Shown piece after piece: positions 25,501 to 37,395 of a DNA stretch of 64,000 bases. A program made the position numbers and the translations under genes. The notes beneath the pieces were generated by a model that was not told where the DNA came from, ran no database searches, and saw nothing but the letters and a program-made list of their open reading frames with translations. The stretch lies in the NCBI RefSeq assembly GCF_041296385.1, contig NC_091014.1, positions 55,012,078 to 55,076,077 of the forward strand, written 5' to 3'. This DNA is from Aphelocoma coerulescens. Its lineage: Eukaryota; Chordata; Aves; Passeriformes; Corvidae. Position 1 is the stretch's first letter. Every line of letters begins with the position of its first letter.

Positions 25501-27060
25501 AGTTTTTCTCTTGAAGAATTGACAATGCCTTCCAGAATAGTGCTCTTAAGCATAGTTGTGAGGAGAGGAAAATCCCAAACAAACTCAAAAAAGCTTTTCT
25601 TGGTATCCATTTCTTTTTTTTTTTTTTTCCTTATGTGCTTGAATGATAAGCCTATGAATTGAGATCTCCTGAAGTTTATTCAAAGACTTTAATTACTATG
25701 ATAAGTCAGTAGCAGGACAGTCCTTAAAAATTGTTAGGTTTGTTTGCATGTCAGAGTGTTTTATTGTTTCAGGCTTTCTGCTTTTTGTGGAAGATGAACT
25801 AGCCCTTGATAGTTTGCTTCTGAATAAGTATTCTCTTTTCTGAAGCCTCTTGCTGTACTATGCATGCAGAAGAGAAAACAGGGAATCCAGTTTTCTAGTA
25901 ATGAAATGGGTTGCTCTATAACAAAATGGCTTTTTTTTTCTTGTAATATGCCAGTGTTTGGCTTATTTGCTTGGCAAAACATTTGAAAGGGATTGTGGTA
26001 TTTTTCTGGGTGATTTATTGTACGCATTTTGTATTCTTGCTTCCTTTCGTAAACAGGATAATGCAGAGAGAGGCTTCCTGGAGTCCTTTTGGATGTTGGG
26101 AGGAAATCTACCTTGTGGCTCAGAAATTCTGATAATCAGAGATAATCCGGGATCCTGAGCAGAGGCAGTCTCACAAATGAGCAGTACTCTGCCGGCAGGG
26201 TCGTCTCCAGCAGCACCCAAATGAGCAAACCAACCTCAAAGAAGATCCTCTTATCTCCATAGGAACTGCATGTGTGCCCAGGGCTGCCTTCTGTGCCTCT
26301 CCCCGGATAGCTTCCAGCCCCATCTCTAATCTTCTTTCAAGAGACCAAAACAAACCTCAAATAAAAATCAACCAATCAAACCAAATAGAAACCCCCAAGA
26401 CACAAGGCGTGCCCAAACCCATGACTAGCAGGAGTCTGATTGCCCTGTTCTCTTCCTAGGACCTTCTGCTGGAGTCAGATAAGCCATGGAAAGTAGCCAC
26501 TGAGTTGGAGAAACTTCCCTCTGGGCACCACAGATCATGTTGCTGTTCCAATCTCCGGTCATACCTTTTGTAGATGGTTCTTGAAATGTTTGCCATGGTA
26601 GGACAATGATTGGGTCTTCATCCTCAGTCTGAATCCAGCTTCTGCATCCAGTGTGGATGCTCAGTGTGGCTTTTGGCTGTGGGAGCAACTGCTTTCCTTC
26701 AGTTTGAAATGAAATTTCCCTCTTCAGCCTGCTGCAATCTCACGCCTTCACTGGTAGTGCTGCTTTCCTGATGCAGTCTTCTGGCATGACAGAGGCTGGC
26801 CAAGCTCAGTGAGCAGCAGCAAGGCTTTAATTATTATGGGCTGCAAGAAACACCTGCATTTGGGGTTGCTATTGCATCACAGTTGTACTTTTGGCCTTAT
26901 GGCAGATTTAACGTTAGGGCTTATTAGAGCTCCAAGTGCAGGTGATGCAGTTCAAGCAGACTGCAGACTTTGCCGGGTATCCACATTTAAGTATGTTCAC
27001 AGCTGTACTATGGTTAAAACCCACTTTTGTTACCTGGTTGCATCCCTTTTGTTTGCAAGC
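19541..27060 (+). other. RBFOX2: RBFOX2 intron, second segment
   Basis: This is mostly featureless intron. A short GC-rich spot at about 20080-20210 precedes an ATG and a GTGAGT donor-like site (20213-20254), discussed as a weak exon candidate. T tracts occur near 24680 and 25614-25628. The block 26160-26460 differs in composition (CCAGCCCC, then CAAACC-rich) and may be an eroded repeat that I cannot name. No RNA gene or recognisable coding exon was found. Confidence 0.6.
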
Positions 27061-27420
27061 TCAAGCTAGATAAGAGAGCCACAGAGCTGTTTGTTGGGTA
27101 GCATTTGGACCATCTTCCTTGGTTACTGTTGGAATGGAAGGCATTTTGTTATCACAGACTGCAACAGCTGACTTTTCTCCAAATATAGAACAGAAATACG
27201 TATTGAATGCTTTGGCTCTTTCTTCAGTATTGGGAATGTTTCTACCTTTTCCCCATAGTAGCAGACCAATGCAATTGCTGGGGTTTCTACTCTTGAGAAA
27301 CTTTAAAAACACATTATCATCTTCCAGCTCTGACTATGGATTTTACCTCCCGTCGCTAGGATTCCCTTGTAAATTTTATTTTTTCCCTTTCTAATTTCCT
27401 TTCTATTTTCTTCTCTCAGC
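27061..27420 (-). mobile_element. ancient CR1 LINE fragment (linker between EN and RT), - strand
   Basis: On the minus strand the segment 27312 to 27061 stays open for 83 codons. It contains GKGRNIPNTEERAKAFNTYF followed by CSIFGEKSA. This fits the LINE ORF2 stretch just before the reverse transcriptase, where CR1 and relatives have a pattern like 'dG.....ee.AeaFN.yFasVF'. Upstream on the minus strand (27312-27420) lies the lysine-rich linker with FLKFLKSRNPSN, like the usual FFKYIRNKKNPN. Neither the endonuclease nor the RT core is present, so this is a short relic. It runs antisense to RBFOX2. Confidence 0.75.
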
Positions 27421-30400
27421 TTCTCTTTTTTTTTTTTTTTTCACTTGCTAGAATATATACAAGTGTTCAAGTGCGGGGATGTGACAGGGAAACCCAATAA
27501 GCAATCTGTCTGTCTAGGAAAAATATGCCACTGTACCTCTGGTCCCACTCAAGTGCTGAGTACTGTACGTAGGTGCATTGCTTTGGTCTCTATTCTCCTT
27601 ACATGTATCCGGATGCAATTGTCACAATCATTTTAACTAAGCTACTGCTAATTTATATTTTTACAATTGATTGCTCTTTTCTGTAAAGATGGAATCTAAT
27701 ATGGACTTGCTAATTTTCAGTGTAACACTTCTTGAACTAAGAAATTGTTTTCTCTAATTTAGCAACCTGGAGGGTGTTCTTTGACACTAGCCCCCTTATG
27801 CCTCCCGCGAGCGTTGTCGCATTAGAAATTCCAGGTGATCAGATGGGATTTTCCCTCTTATGAAGAGGTGCTCATCTAGCCACTCATCCTGTGTGCTGTC
27901 TAATATGATTCCAGTAGCGTGTAGCAGACACACCAGCTTGTACTGTCTTGAGCTTTATCTGCTAGAATGTTAATCCACGAGCATTTGAAATCATATGCCT
28001 CTGAGACACAATCAGCTAGAAACAGATAACGTCTGTTTGAAACTGTGCCGTGCCCATTCCCTGTTTGCCCACTCAGATCTTTCCTAAATAGGCTAGAACT
28101 TTTTGTAAATTTTTTTTTAAGCATTTGGCTTATTTGAAACTTCTATACCAGCAGTATATTTGGGTTGAGTTTATGCACATAACTGAGTAGTCACAATAAT
28201 TCTTACATGTAATTAAGGCTTTTGCTACTGGTACAGAAACAGGTAGATTTTTTTTTTTTTCATTTTTCCCAGTGTCTCTTATTTTTCCAAATACCTTTAT
28301 ACAATATTAAATAGGTGGTTACCTGCTCCCTTTTTTCTCTTTCCCCTTTTGTTACTTGCTAAGACCTTCCTTACCTCTTTAACAAGCATTAAAGTCTTTG
28401 CAGACTGCTTTCTTCCCCTTTCACTTTGATTTACACAACAGTCTCCCATCAGAGAAGAGGGACCAATGTTTCACTCAGCTACAGCTCTCTGAACATTTTT
28501 CTCATAGCTTGGTATATATTAATTTTAAAATCTTTTCCTTTCTACTTTTAATCCTTTTTGAGACATGAAAGATCCCCAAGAGATAATGTGTATTTCCACA
28601 CACAGCAGCCTTTACAAGCTCCCTGACACGTATGCTGTAAACCGCTGCTGTTAGGATTATGGTAAAGCATTTGCAGGGGATCCTAGCTAGAAGGGTCCCC
28701 TGGCAGAAGCCTGTCTTAGTCATGTCTGTCTTTGTCTTTCTGGAATAAGATGCATTGACATACTGTTGTCCTCTTGCTCCTTAGAAAATATTTCATGTTT
28801 TTTTGGAAGAAGATTTCCTGAAAGAAATGTCTCGTATGGATACTTTTTACATACCAGCTAGTGTAGTTGAAAAATCTGAAAAAAAGTATAAAGAAGACCT
28901 AATAATTCATCTAGTTGTTCCCCCCCCCCCCCGATTGTATCATCCAAGCCAAATCTTTTTCTTGCTTGTAATCTGAGGCTAAAATGGCACTGCTACCAGT
29001 TCTGCAACTATGGATAGTCCTGGGCATGTGCTTCATGTTCTTAGTGTTGGTTTGAACCTCTGGGCAGCAGCAGCTCTCTTGAAACAGGGCGGTGGTGCCT
29101 CGAGTCATCCCACAGCCTCATTTCCTGACCTGTCGGGTACTCCTCTCACTACTTGAGAATACTGGGTGTTGAGAAACCTGCTCTTGCAGTTCATCAAACA
29201 GGGCTCCTGCTCCAGGACAAAGGTATTACATCACCAGAAGTCTGCTGCTCTCAGTAATCTTCCCATATGCCTTCTGCAGAGAGGTGGTGGCCTTGTAGCA
29301 ACAGTGGCAAATAAATTTTGAGGCAGTATTTGGATGATTTGCGGAGAGTTCATGGGTCTTATTTTGATTTGGAGGTTGAATGCAACCTGCACAATGTGGA
29401 GTTGCTGGGATGATTTGTAACAAGTCTCAGTTGTTGAAATTAAGGAATAGGCTTATTCTGAAAGTTTTATTCTCTTTGTCTGAAGGTGGCCTAAAGGATG
29501 AGAGCTTGGGGAAGAAGGGGAAGAATTTTTTTTCCTTTTTTTCTCTTTTCCCATTTTTTTAATTAGGGAAGTTTTTAGTAACTCTTCAGCTTAGTTTCAA
29601 GAGTCATCCTTTTCAAGTCTTTTATGGGAATACATATGAAGTAGGATTTATTTGGGTTTGCTCACCTGGTCCATGTGTCTTCTCACTTTCTCCCCTGCAC
29701 ACAAGGAATCTCGGCTTTCATTTAAATGACCATAGGATCATTTTTGAATTGTGATTCTGGATCAGAAGAAAACCTTGAAAATGCCATCAAGGTTATCGGG
29801 TGCAGAAATGTCTGCTTCAGTCTTCAGGCTGGCTGAACTAGTCTCTGCTGCTGGCGTGACCCTGCTGCAGAGGTGTTAACAGAAGGGTCTAATCGTGATG
29901 CAAATGTCAGCATTGCTGCTGTTTCGCTCCTCTCAGAGCCTTTGAGAACAGGTTTATGGATCACATGCTTCACTCTTTGGAGTCTGTGGTGCATAGGCTT
30001 TGGTACAGTAAGTGATTTTTAGGAACATTGCTTTTCACCCTCTAAACCTGACCCATTGTGCGAAAATGTGAGAGCAGATGGGAGACCTGAGCAATGCCAT
30101 AATGGAACAACCCTGTGCAATCCCAGTTTTCTGGAGGAGCTCTTGCTCCTTTCCCTGACCAGCAGGGTTTTCTGGGCTGGAAAGTTGAGTGTTGTCTTGC
30201 TTGTCTTTAACTAGCAGATCCCTATGACTGCTGTATCCTGGTAATGACAATAAGCCTTTTCTCCAGGTTTCTATGTGGGACTGCAGTGACAGTCTTGTAT
30301 TTATTTCCTTAGAGCCCATCGGCACCCCTATATGTTCAGGCCTGTTCCTGGGACAAGCCTGCCCTGGGGTGTGTCTGTGGCTCGCTGAAGGCGAGGGGAG

Positions 30401-30829
30401 CCTGGGGGGTGCAGAGCACAGCTGGGGTGTCTGGGCTGGCTGTGACAGGAGGCCCATCCATTTGTCACCCCATGTAGACAGGGCTTGACTCGTGTGGAGC
30501 CTGATGCTTGCTTTGCTCCAAGCCTGCTGGATTGCATTTAAGTAATCTCTAAGTAGAGGAAGCAGAGGTGATACGTGGAATAGCACCATTTCTATATCTT
30601 TAGCTGAGATAAAAATATTTCTTCAAAACTCATTTCCAAGGAGACCAGTGGCTCAATGAAAACACTTTTTTTTTTTCCAAATTTATTTTTTTTTCCTCCC
30701 GTTTGAGACGAAGCCATATTTAACTTAGCATATGGAGGCCGGCAAGGGAAGTCAATTCTTCATTTTGAGGTGGGAAGGGAAGGGGGCGAGAAACCCGTTT
30801 TCCTAGTTTGGAAGAGCCGTTGAACTGAT
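27421..30829 (+). other. RBFOX2: RBFOX2 intron, third segment
   Basis: T-rich intron with tracts at 27426-27441 and near 28250, and a C13 run at 28920-28932. The stretch 27780-28140 has the texture of an old interspersed repeat but I cannot classify it. The minus-strand open frame at 30035-30589 (184 codons) has no motif I recognise. Confidence 0.6.
28920..28932. repeat. C13 homopolymer
   Basis: Thirteen uninterrupted C residues in otherwise AT-rich intron. Such runs are prone to length error in sequencing and to slippage, so the true length may differ. Confidence 0.9.
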
Positions 30830-31979
30830 TAATGAGATGCGAGGTGACACTCATCCTGTGGCATCGGGCACGGGGGATGGGACGAGGATTTGCTCGTGCG
30901 GGGAAGGGCTTGCTGGTACTTGTCCAGGTAACTGGGGCGAGTGTCTTTTGCTCAGCGCGCCTTTCCTGGGGCTGCCGCCCCACCGGCAGAGCTTTGCAAT
31001 CCTGAAATTGGAGCAGGCTGGGAGCGCAAGGCTCGGAGGGCACTTGCCCCAGTCAGACTTGGGGGGGAAGCTGCCTCCAGGCAAGTGGGAACCCGATACA
31101 CTCTGAGGAACCGGAGCCAGCTGCTGCTTTCCCTTTAGCAGTATGCAAGTCTGTAAAATACTCATGTGGAGCCACCTGCGAAAGCAGATTAACCCCTTTA
31201 TCTGTGTCGCTTCTTTTGCCCAGCTCACGACAACAGTGGTTGTTTCTCCTGAGGGAGCTCCAGCGCTGGCACACACGGATTTTCTCCTTAGCTTCAGGAT
31301 CCCCGTAGTTATGCTCCTTGATGCCTGTCAGTGGTTAATGATTAAATACAGCTACTTAATTGTGACCGAATTTGGGGTGTTGACTAATGGGGTAGAAGAC
31401 GTGCAGAACCTGCCTATGGCGCCTGCATCTACGGATGATTCCTGGAGGAGCAATTAGTGGGTGGGGGGGAGTGGGTCCTCACCCCCAGTGACCTTGGAGG
31501 ACGAGGCTGTGCTCTGCTTCATTCACGGCTACAGTTCCCTTCTCTAAAGTAAGCGCTCTCCGGCACTGGGAGCCAGGCTGCATTTATTACTAACCCCACC
31601 CATCCCTGCCTCTTGCAAGAATCTTGTGAGGCCGAGATTGTGTTTTCAGAAGCAGAATGACAGAGAGAAATTCCCTGGAGGCGAATGCAGTGTGTGCTGT
31701 GCACGCCAGTACAGACACACGGGGCTGGGAACTCCCAGGGAGAGATTAAGTGCGAGAGAAGAGCACAGAGCAGCCAGAGCTGGAGGAGGGGGGTGGAGGA
31801 GGCGAGACGCTTTCTAAGCCTCAAACTGAGCCGTTCGGATGTTTTTTCTTTAAGAAAAAAAAAAAAACAAAACCAAACCAAAAAACACCCTCGACCAACC
31901 TCGGTCTCGACAGTCTTACCGAAGTGCCTCTTGTGTTGCCGGATCATCTCACTGCTGGGTTTGAAGGACCCAGGCTAAC
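30830..31979 (+). promoter_or_regulatory. RBFOX2: CpG-rich candidate internal promoter and 5' UTR
   Basis: CpGs rise clearly above the surrounding intron in two clusters, 30830-31130 (GCGAGG, TCGTGCGGGG, CAGCGCGCC, GCCGCCCCACCGGC) and 31500-31960 (GAGGCCGAG, GGCGAGACGC, GCCGTTCGG, CCTCGGTCTCGAC). Between them, about 31290-31400 is AT-rich and contains TTAATGATTAAATAC and CTACTTAATTG, homeodomain-type motifs common in conserved elements. The segment ends just before an ATG exon candidate with a good donor. No TATA box is obvious. A transcription start cannot be placed from sequence alone. Confidence 0.4.
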
Positions 31980-31994
31980 ATGATGTACCTCTGG
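31980..31994 (+). CDS. RBFOX2: candidate alternative first coding exon of RBFOX2 (MMYLW)
   Basis: Two adjacent start codons at 31980 and 31983 begin ATG ATG TAC CTC TGG, followed immediately by the donor GTGAGT at 31995-32000. The exon would add MMYLW and leave phase 0, which is what the downstream RBFOX2 exon needs, since NEPL...NQ and MEKKKMVTQ also leave phase 0. An in-frame TGA at 31962-31964 closes the frame upstream, as expected for a true 5' end. The preceding 1.1 kb is CpG-rich. Against it: five codons carry no recognisable homology, I do not remember an RBFOX2 isoform with this leader, and ATG plus GTGAGT can occur by chance. It could instead be a non-coding first exon or nothing. 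Confidence 0.35.
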
Positions 31995-32299
31995 GTGAGT
32001 AGGAAGCGTGTGTGAGGGCTTGCACACTTTGCACATATAAGGAATGGAAAGCTGAAGGACTCTGCACTAACGTGAATGGCCTTCACTGTTGGGCTTAGTT
32101 CTCTGCAGCCTCTACTCACAGTGGGCTAGTTTTCCCTTGTAAAAAATAATAATATTTCGAGCAAGTACTATTAACTGGGTATCAAGCAGGCTTTTCCTGT
32201 GGTTGTAAGTTCATCTGGAGAGATCAGTTTTGGGCAGGTGCCTTGAAGACAAAATTTTTGGTATTATGCTGCTCACTGCCTGCCAGCTAAGAGACCTGC

Positions 32300-32305
<6 letters not shown>

Positions 32306-32348
<43 letters not shown>
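32306..32348. repeat. (AT)n microsatellite followed by T16
   Basis: About 13 alternating AT units at 32306-32332 run into a T tract ending at 32348. This repeats the composite structure at 17472-17505, although the flanks are unrelated. Confidence 0.9.
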
Positions 32349-35300
32349 AATGCATAAGGCTGTTCCCATGTGCCTCTGCTTTATGGGATTTTTGGTGTTG
32401 CTGAGAGACATCCCAGGTAGTGAAGGAGTGCTGCTGAAAGGGATTTATTTGTAAGTCTCTGAAGGCTAGGAGAGAAGCAGGAGAGGGCTAGATAGTTTTG
32501 GAGTTTGGGACTTTGAGGATGGGGGGAGAAACTGTTTCGAGAAAAGCTGGATGTGAGGTTGTTTTTCCAGAAGTGGCACAGTTACTCGAGTTTCTGGTGG
32601 AGTATGGAAAATAATGTCAGGAAAAACATGTGTAAAGTGTTATATAGATCCAGCAAGCAAAGTAATAGCTTATACAAAGGCATATATATTTTCAGCCTTT
32701 GAGCAAGGACTGGAATTTCCTTTGGAGCAGTCAGCTCTTAGACTGCTCAGTCATAAATGCGTGGTTTTGTCTGCTCCTGGGCACCCTTGAGATCAGCAGT
32801 TTGCCCTTGGGTTTCCTTACCTAGATATGTGATGGGAAGAATAGTTGGGTCCCAAGTTTTTCTTTTGGTTTGTTTTTTTTAAAAGAAACCACCTTGTTGG
32901 TAACTCAGAACTTGGGGGATTTCTGCCTCTGGCTGCTTTGAGTCTGGCTCCCCATCACTCCCAGGAACAAACACTGGTTTATTTTAGCAACAAAGCAAGC
33001 CTTGGAACCCAGGCAGAAGGATTTGACTTCCCTCCTTTGCACATACACACACTATCTTTGTTACAGGGTAACTTGATTCTGCACAGGGGTATGCACACTT
33101 GCCTGGTTTCGTCCAGCAGGCCCTGATGGCAGGCACGTCCACCTTCCCCGCTCAGCCCCTTGCCACAGCCTGGTGTGTGTGGGACCCCCACTTGGGCTGC
33201 TGGTTTTTAGGGAGAAAGACTGGGCAGGCCCCATGGCTCAGCTAAGATTTGTGCTTGGTTTGGTGGGTGGGGTGAGAGGAGAAGTAATTCAGCCATGCTG
33301 CTGCTGATCTTAGATAAGGAATAAACAATGGAGATGTTCCTTACTCTGCTGAAATGGGGAGGATGAGTGTGGGAACAGAGGAGAGCTGCCCTGCTGTCTC
33401 ACCTCCTGTGCTGAGGGGTGTGTGAGCACTCTAGTATAAAACAGAGGTGTTAGCCGGCCTAAAGATCAGCTTTGGCCCAAAAGGTGAAGCACTGACCTGG
33501 ATTCTTAACAGAGGGTTGTGTTTTGGGATGCTTGCCAGTGGATGAACCCCATGGGCTGCTGCTTCTGCCTGCACCCTAAACTTCAGGCAGCACTACTGCT
33601 GTGTTTGCATTGCAGTTTAACTTCAGAGAAGTGGGGAAAATAAATATTAAATGCTTGAATAGCTGAAGGAGTTTTAAAGGCATCATCTGGGCACTGTGCC
33701 ATGATAATTAAAAAAAATTAGTGAATTTTTGCTATCTGGTTATGATCTTTCTCAGTACAGGTTACACTATTACTTTCGGGGAATCTTCTCGTACTTGGAC
33801 CTTTCAGGGACCTTTTCCTCTGTGCCCATTTGTGTTTCTGCTTTAAGCTCTTTTTATCCTGACAGGCTACATAACCTTTAGCGGTGAGAGCAAGAAACCT
33901 CGACTGACAGATCTGGTTTGGTGTGGGGTTTGTTGTGCCTCAGCTGTGCCAGTTTCTTGCTTCCCTGCTCACAGGTTCTCCCCTGCCTCTCATTCTCTTC
34001 TTGTTGCCTGTGCTATCTTTTTTTTCTGTTCTGTGCCTCTTGTCCTTGGAATGTCAGGACTTCAGTAGCTGCACGGAGATTTGTACTGAGTCATTTCTTA
34101 ATTCAATGCATGAAGCTACATTAATGCAATGTTAAATTTGAGGTTTTAAATATGCAAGTCCTGAAATCCAGAATTAAGATTCTCACAGCAACCATGATGT
34201 TTCTCCCCCAGCCCCCCACCCCCCAGGGGTGCATGTTACAGAATTATCTTCTTTGAAGAGATTGTGCAGTATTGAGTGCTGTCAGGTTTGACAAATAGTA
34301 AAATAAAAAGGAGAGTGCACCTTCCTCTGCAGCTGTGGTGTGGCGTGGATACTGAACCCAGACGTACTGGCTACCTGCAATATCACAGTCCCTGATTATA
34401 GTGCTGGAATGAAGTGGTGGTGTAGCCTTGGTTCAGTCTGACATTCCTGCTTGCTGAACTGTATTCCCTGGGGGGGAACTTGTTGCAGGATACTCTTAAA
34501 TATTTGAGAGCCTTGTAGACTGCAGGAGATTGTGGGCTGTGGAGAGCTGGAGAGTAGGAAACTTAAAATATCTGTTGTGATGACCTAATGCTTGGCATTG
34601 TGAGCGAAGTGAAGACGGCAGACTATCTGTGCCATTAAATATCAAGAGAAATTATTTATCTTAACACTTTTATTGTGTAGGATGCAGTTGTATAAAGTCT
34701 TTCTGAGGCAGAGATGGTATGATAGTCTCTCTGATGTTGCAAACCATTTGAGTGCATTGTCAGTGTTGAAACTCAAGGTGGGTATTTGCCTTATGGATAG
34801 GAGGTGCATACAGGAGTTCTGTTTTTGCAGCCAAGGGTTTTGTTTGTGGGGGACCATCTAACTCTAGTTTTGTTTCTTCTCACGCTCATCCCCATTTGTG
34901 TGCAGCTGTCTGGGCTCTTGAATTGCTCAAGAGAGCTCCTAGTCATCAGTTCTCTAACTGGGACATGAGTAATTTGGGCTACGAAGGAAAGAGGGTCTTT
35001 GTGCTGAGGGAGATCAGGAATGACAACAGGGGGGCAGGTGTTGTGCTGGTGACAGCCAGGAGCAGAGTGGTTTGAAGGTGGGAAAAGCATTCAACCCTTT
35101 ACTGGATAAGAAAGACCGAGTTTTTTCATTTATGAGCAGATGAATCTTTGTGTACTGTGAGTCATGAGATACAATCTAGAGTCATTTCATTCCAAGTATT
35201 TTCTAAAGAGCATGATGTGTTCTGAGAGTTGCATGTATGAATGTTGCCTTGTTGGAGGTCTGTTGTTACAAGAAAGGTTGAAAGGAAGGGGCAGCAGCCC

Positions 35301-37395
35301 TACGAAGCAATTTATCAATCATCCTTCTCCTGTGCTCAAAGACAGCTGAAACTATCAAAGGCAGGAGGGACCAAGGTAAGGGAGGTCCATGCTGTTGCTA
35401 GGCTTCTGGTAGGAAAGCACTGGATTCATTGCTCTGTTTATAGTGGGTATGGATAATTTCCTCATTTCTCGCAGCCATGTATAGAGTACATGCTGAGTGT
35501 TTGTCAGAGGGCTGGCTGCCTATTGCAACTAGAAATGATTTCTTTCTCTAGAGGCCCCTGAAAGTGAAGATCTTACCTAGACCCACTAATTACCATACAG
35601 CAAGAATAGTGCTAGTAAGCTTGCCAAGCTCATTTTGAATTTTTTCATTGGTTTTCTTCCTGACCTGTCTTCTACTTGCCTTTTTGTCACTTAAAAGTCT
35701 CTCTTTGCATTCACTGGAATAATTTTTCCCTCTAGGCTCCAAGCTCATCAGCTTTACCACCAAGGGATTGGAAAGCCAACTCTGCTGCCAAACTTGAGTC
35801 TTAGCAACGAGCTCTTCCTCACGCCAGGTCTCTCTATTATTTGTTTGGTCTTTTTTCATGAGAGGTAGCTACTGCCAGTGAAAAGTATGGACATTATGGC
35901 ATGGTTTTCACAGCATGAGTTTGATAGCAGCAAAACAAGTGGCTCTCCAGGGAAAACTGCCACCCTGCTCTGCCTGGGGCAGCTCTTGCTGGGGAAGTCT
36001 GGCTGTGCCTCTAGGTCTTTGGCTGGAACCTGTTTGGTAGGCATGGCAAATGCACACGTCAGCCATCACCCAAAGCTCTGACGGGAGGGAGAGCGCAGGT
36101 GCTGCATGTGAAAGGTGCGTGCGTGGCGTGGTCAGTGCTGAGAGAGGTGGAGATGGGGTTGCCTCTGGGAAACTGTGAGGATGTAGAAAGGTTTTTCTGA
36201 GTGAATGTTAGAGGTCAGGTCTGGGTGAATTTCTTTGAGTACGTTAAAAGACATTTTGTGTTAATACAAGCACTGATTTTTGGATTCTTGCTCTGGAGCA
36301 GAAAAGCCCTGGAAAATCATAAAATGGAGCTCATGCGAAAATCCTCGAGCTAGTAGCCTGTAAGCTGATTCCCCAGCCTGCAAGTCCCTGTGGTGCCATA
36401 CTGTGGCATGCATACATAGCAGCTTGAATCCAGAAGTAATATAGTTATGTTTGTCCAGCACTGCAGCTGAGATAATGAGTTCTGCTGCTCGATAAGGTTT
36501 ATTAGCTTTGGTGCAGCACCTCATGAACATGGTTATACTGCTTCCACACTCGAGCTGCTCTGTGCACAGCTGGGTTGGGGATGTCTGCATTGCGTTCCTC
36601 TGGGGCTTTGTGTGACAAAGCAACTTGCATCTATTTGCATCTAGGGTTTTATACAGGCTTTGGAGATTTGGGAAACAGAGAAAGCAGAGTGTATGAAAGA
36701 GATTATATAATGTGACTGCCTGTGTTATTAGAGGACTAGAGCTGATAATCCAGGTGATCTTCCCAATTCTGTGTTCCTGCAAGCCTGTAATTGTGGAAGA
36801 TGCCAAGGTCACTGCTGAGACAAGAACACCCAGTGCAGTTCAAAAAGAGAAGCTATTTCAAATGAAGGTATTGGCTTCAGAAGATGAAGATTCAGGATCA
36901 GGATGGTCTGTTCTGTAGGCTACAGTGATTTTTTAATCTGGTTTTATGTAAATCAGGTGTACAGCACATTGCCATCATGTTCAGGAATTCCCTTCTCTGA
37001 TGAGTCTAAACAAAAGAATTAGGGGGTTGTAGGCTTGCTCAGTTGGTGAATTTCTCCAGTGGCTCTTCTTCCTGACTGCTGTATTCCCACCTGTCCAAAC
37101 AGTGATGAGCACGGGGGACTCTTTGCTGTAAGCCTGTCCAAGTCTTGGAAGACTGACAGGGGCTGGGTCCTGTTTAAGTCAGTTTTTAACAAAACAGTCT
37201 GTTTATCTTGGAAGGAAGAGAATAAACCGTAAGAGAATAAGGAGAGAATAAACCTCAGCCTTCATGATTTCCAGCTGAAAGCTTGAGGAAGAGTGCAGAT
37301 AATAGCAATTTGAGGCTGAACATCTGTGTTTCCTGCACTTGCCATGGTGCTTATTTGCTAATCTTCATTCCATTAGTGACAGAACTTTACTGTTT
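32349..37395 (+). other. RBFOX2: RBFOX2 intron, fourth segment
   Basis: Intron without recognisable genes. The minus-strand frame at 36261-36812 is open for 183 codons over normal intron composition but contains no motif I know. The sequence near 36060-36140 is locally CpG-richer (GTGCGTGCGTGGCGTGG). No mobile element is recognisable until 37396. Confidence 0.6.

Noticed and set aside
302..25866. TGCATG hexamers (RBFOX sites) at 302, 510, 2933, 6952, 8634, 9326, 12693, 20249, 22388, 25364, 25745 and 25861 on the + strand
   Set aside because: The number is only modestly above a simple base-composition expectation, and TG and CA dinucleotides are generally enriched in vertebrate DNA. None sits close to the 10163 exon. 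A shuffled-sequence test would be needed before claiming autoregulatory clustering.
30035..30589. 184-codon minus-strand open frame
   Set aside because: No recognisable domain, an overlapping frame on the other strand, and it lies next to CpG-rich sequence where stops are scarcer.
36261..36812. 183-codon minus-strand open frame
   Set aside because: No family motif, no supporting splice or promoter signals, and normal intron composition. Probably chance.
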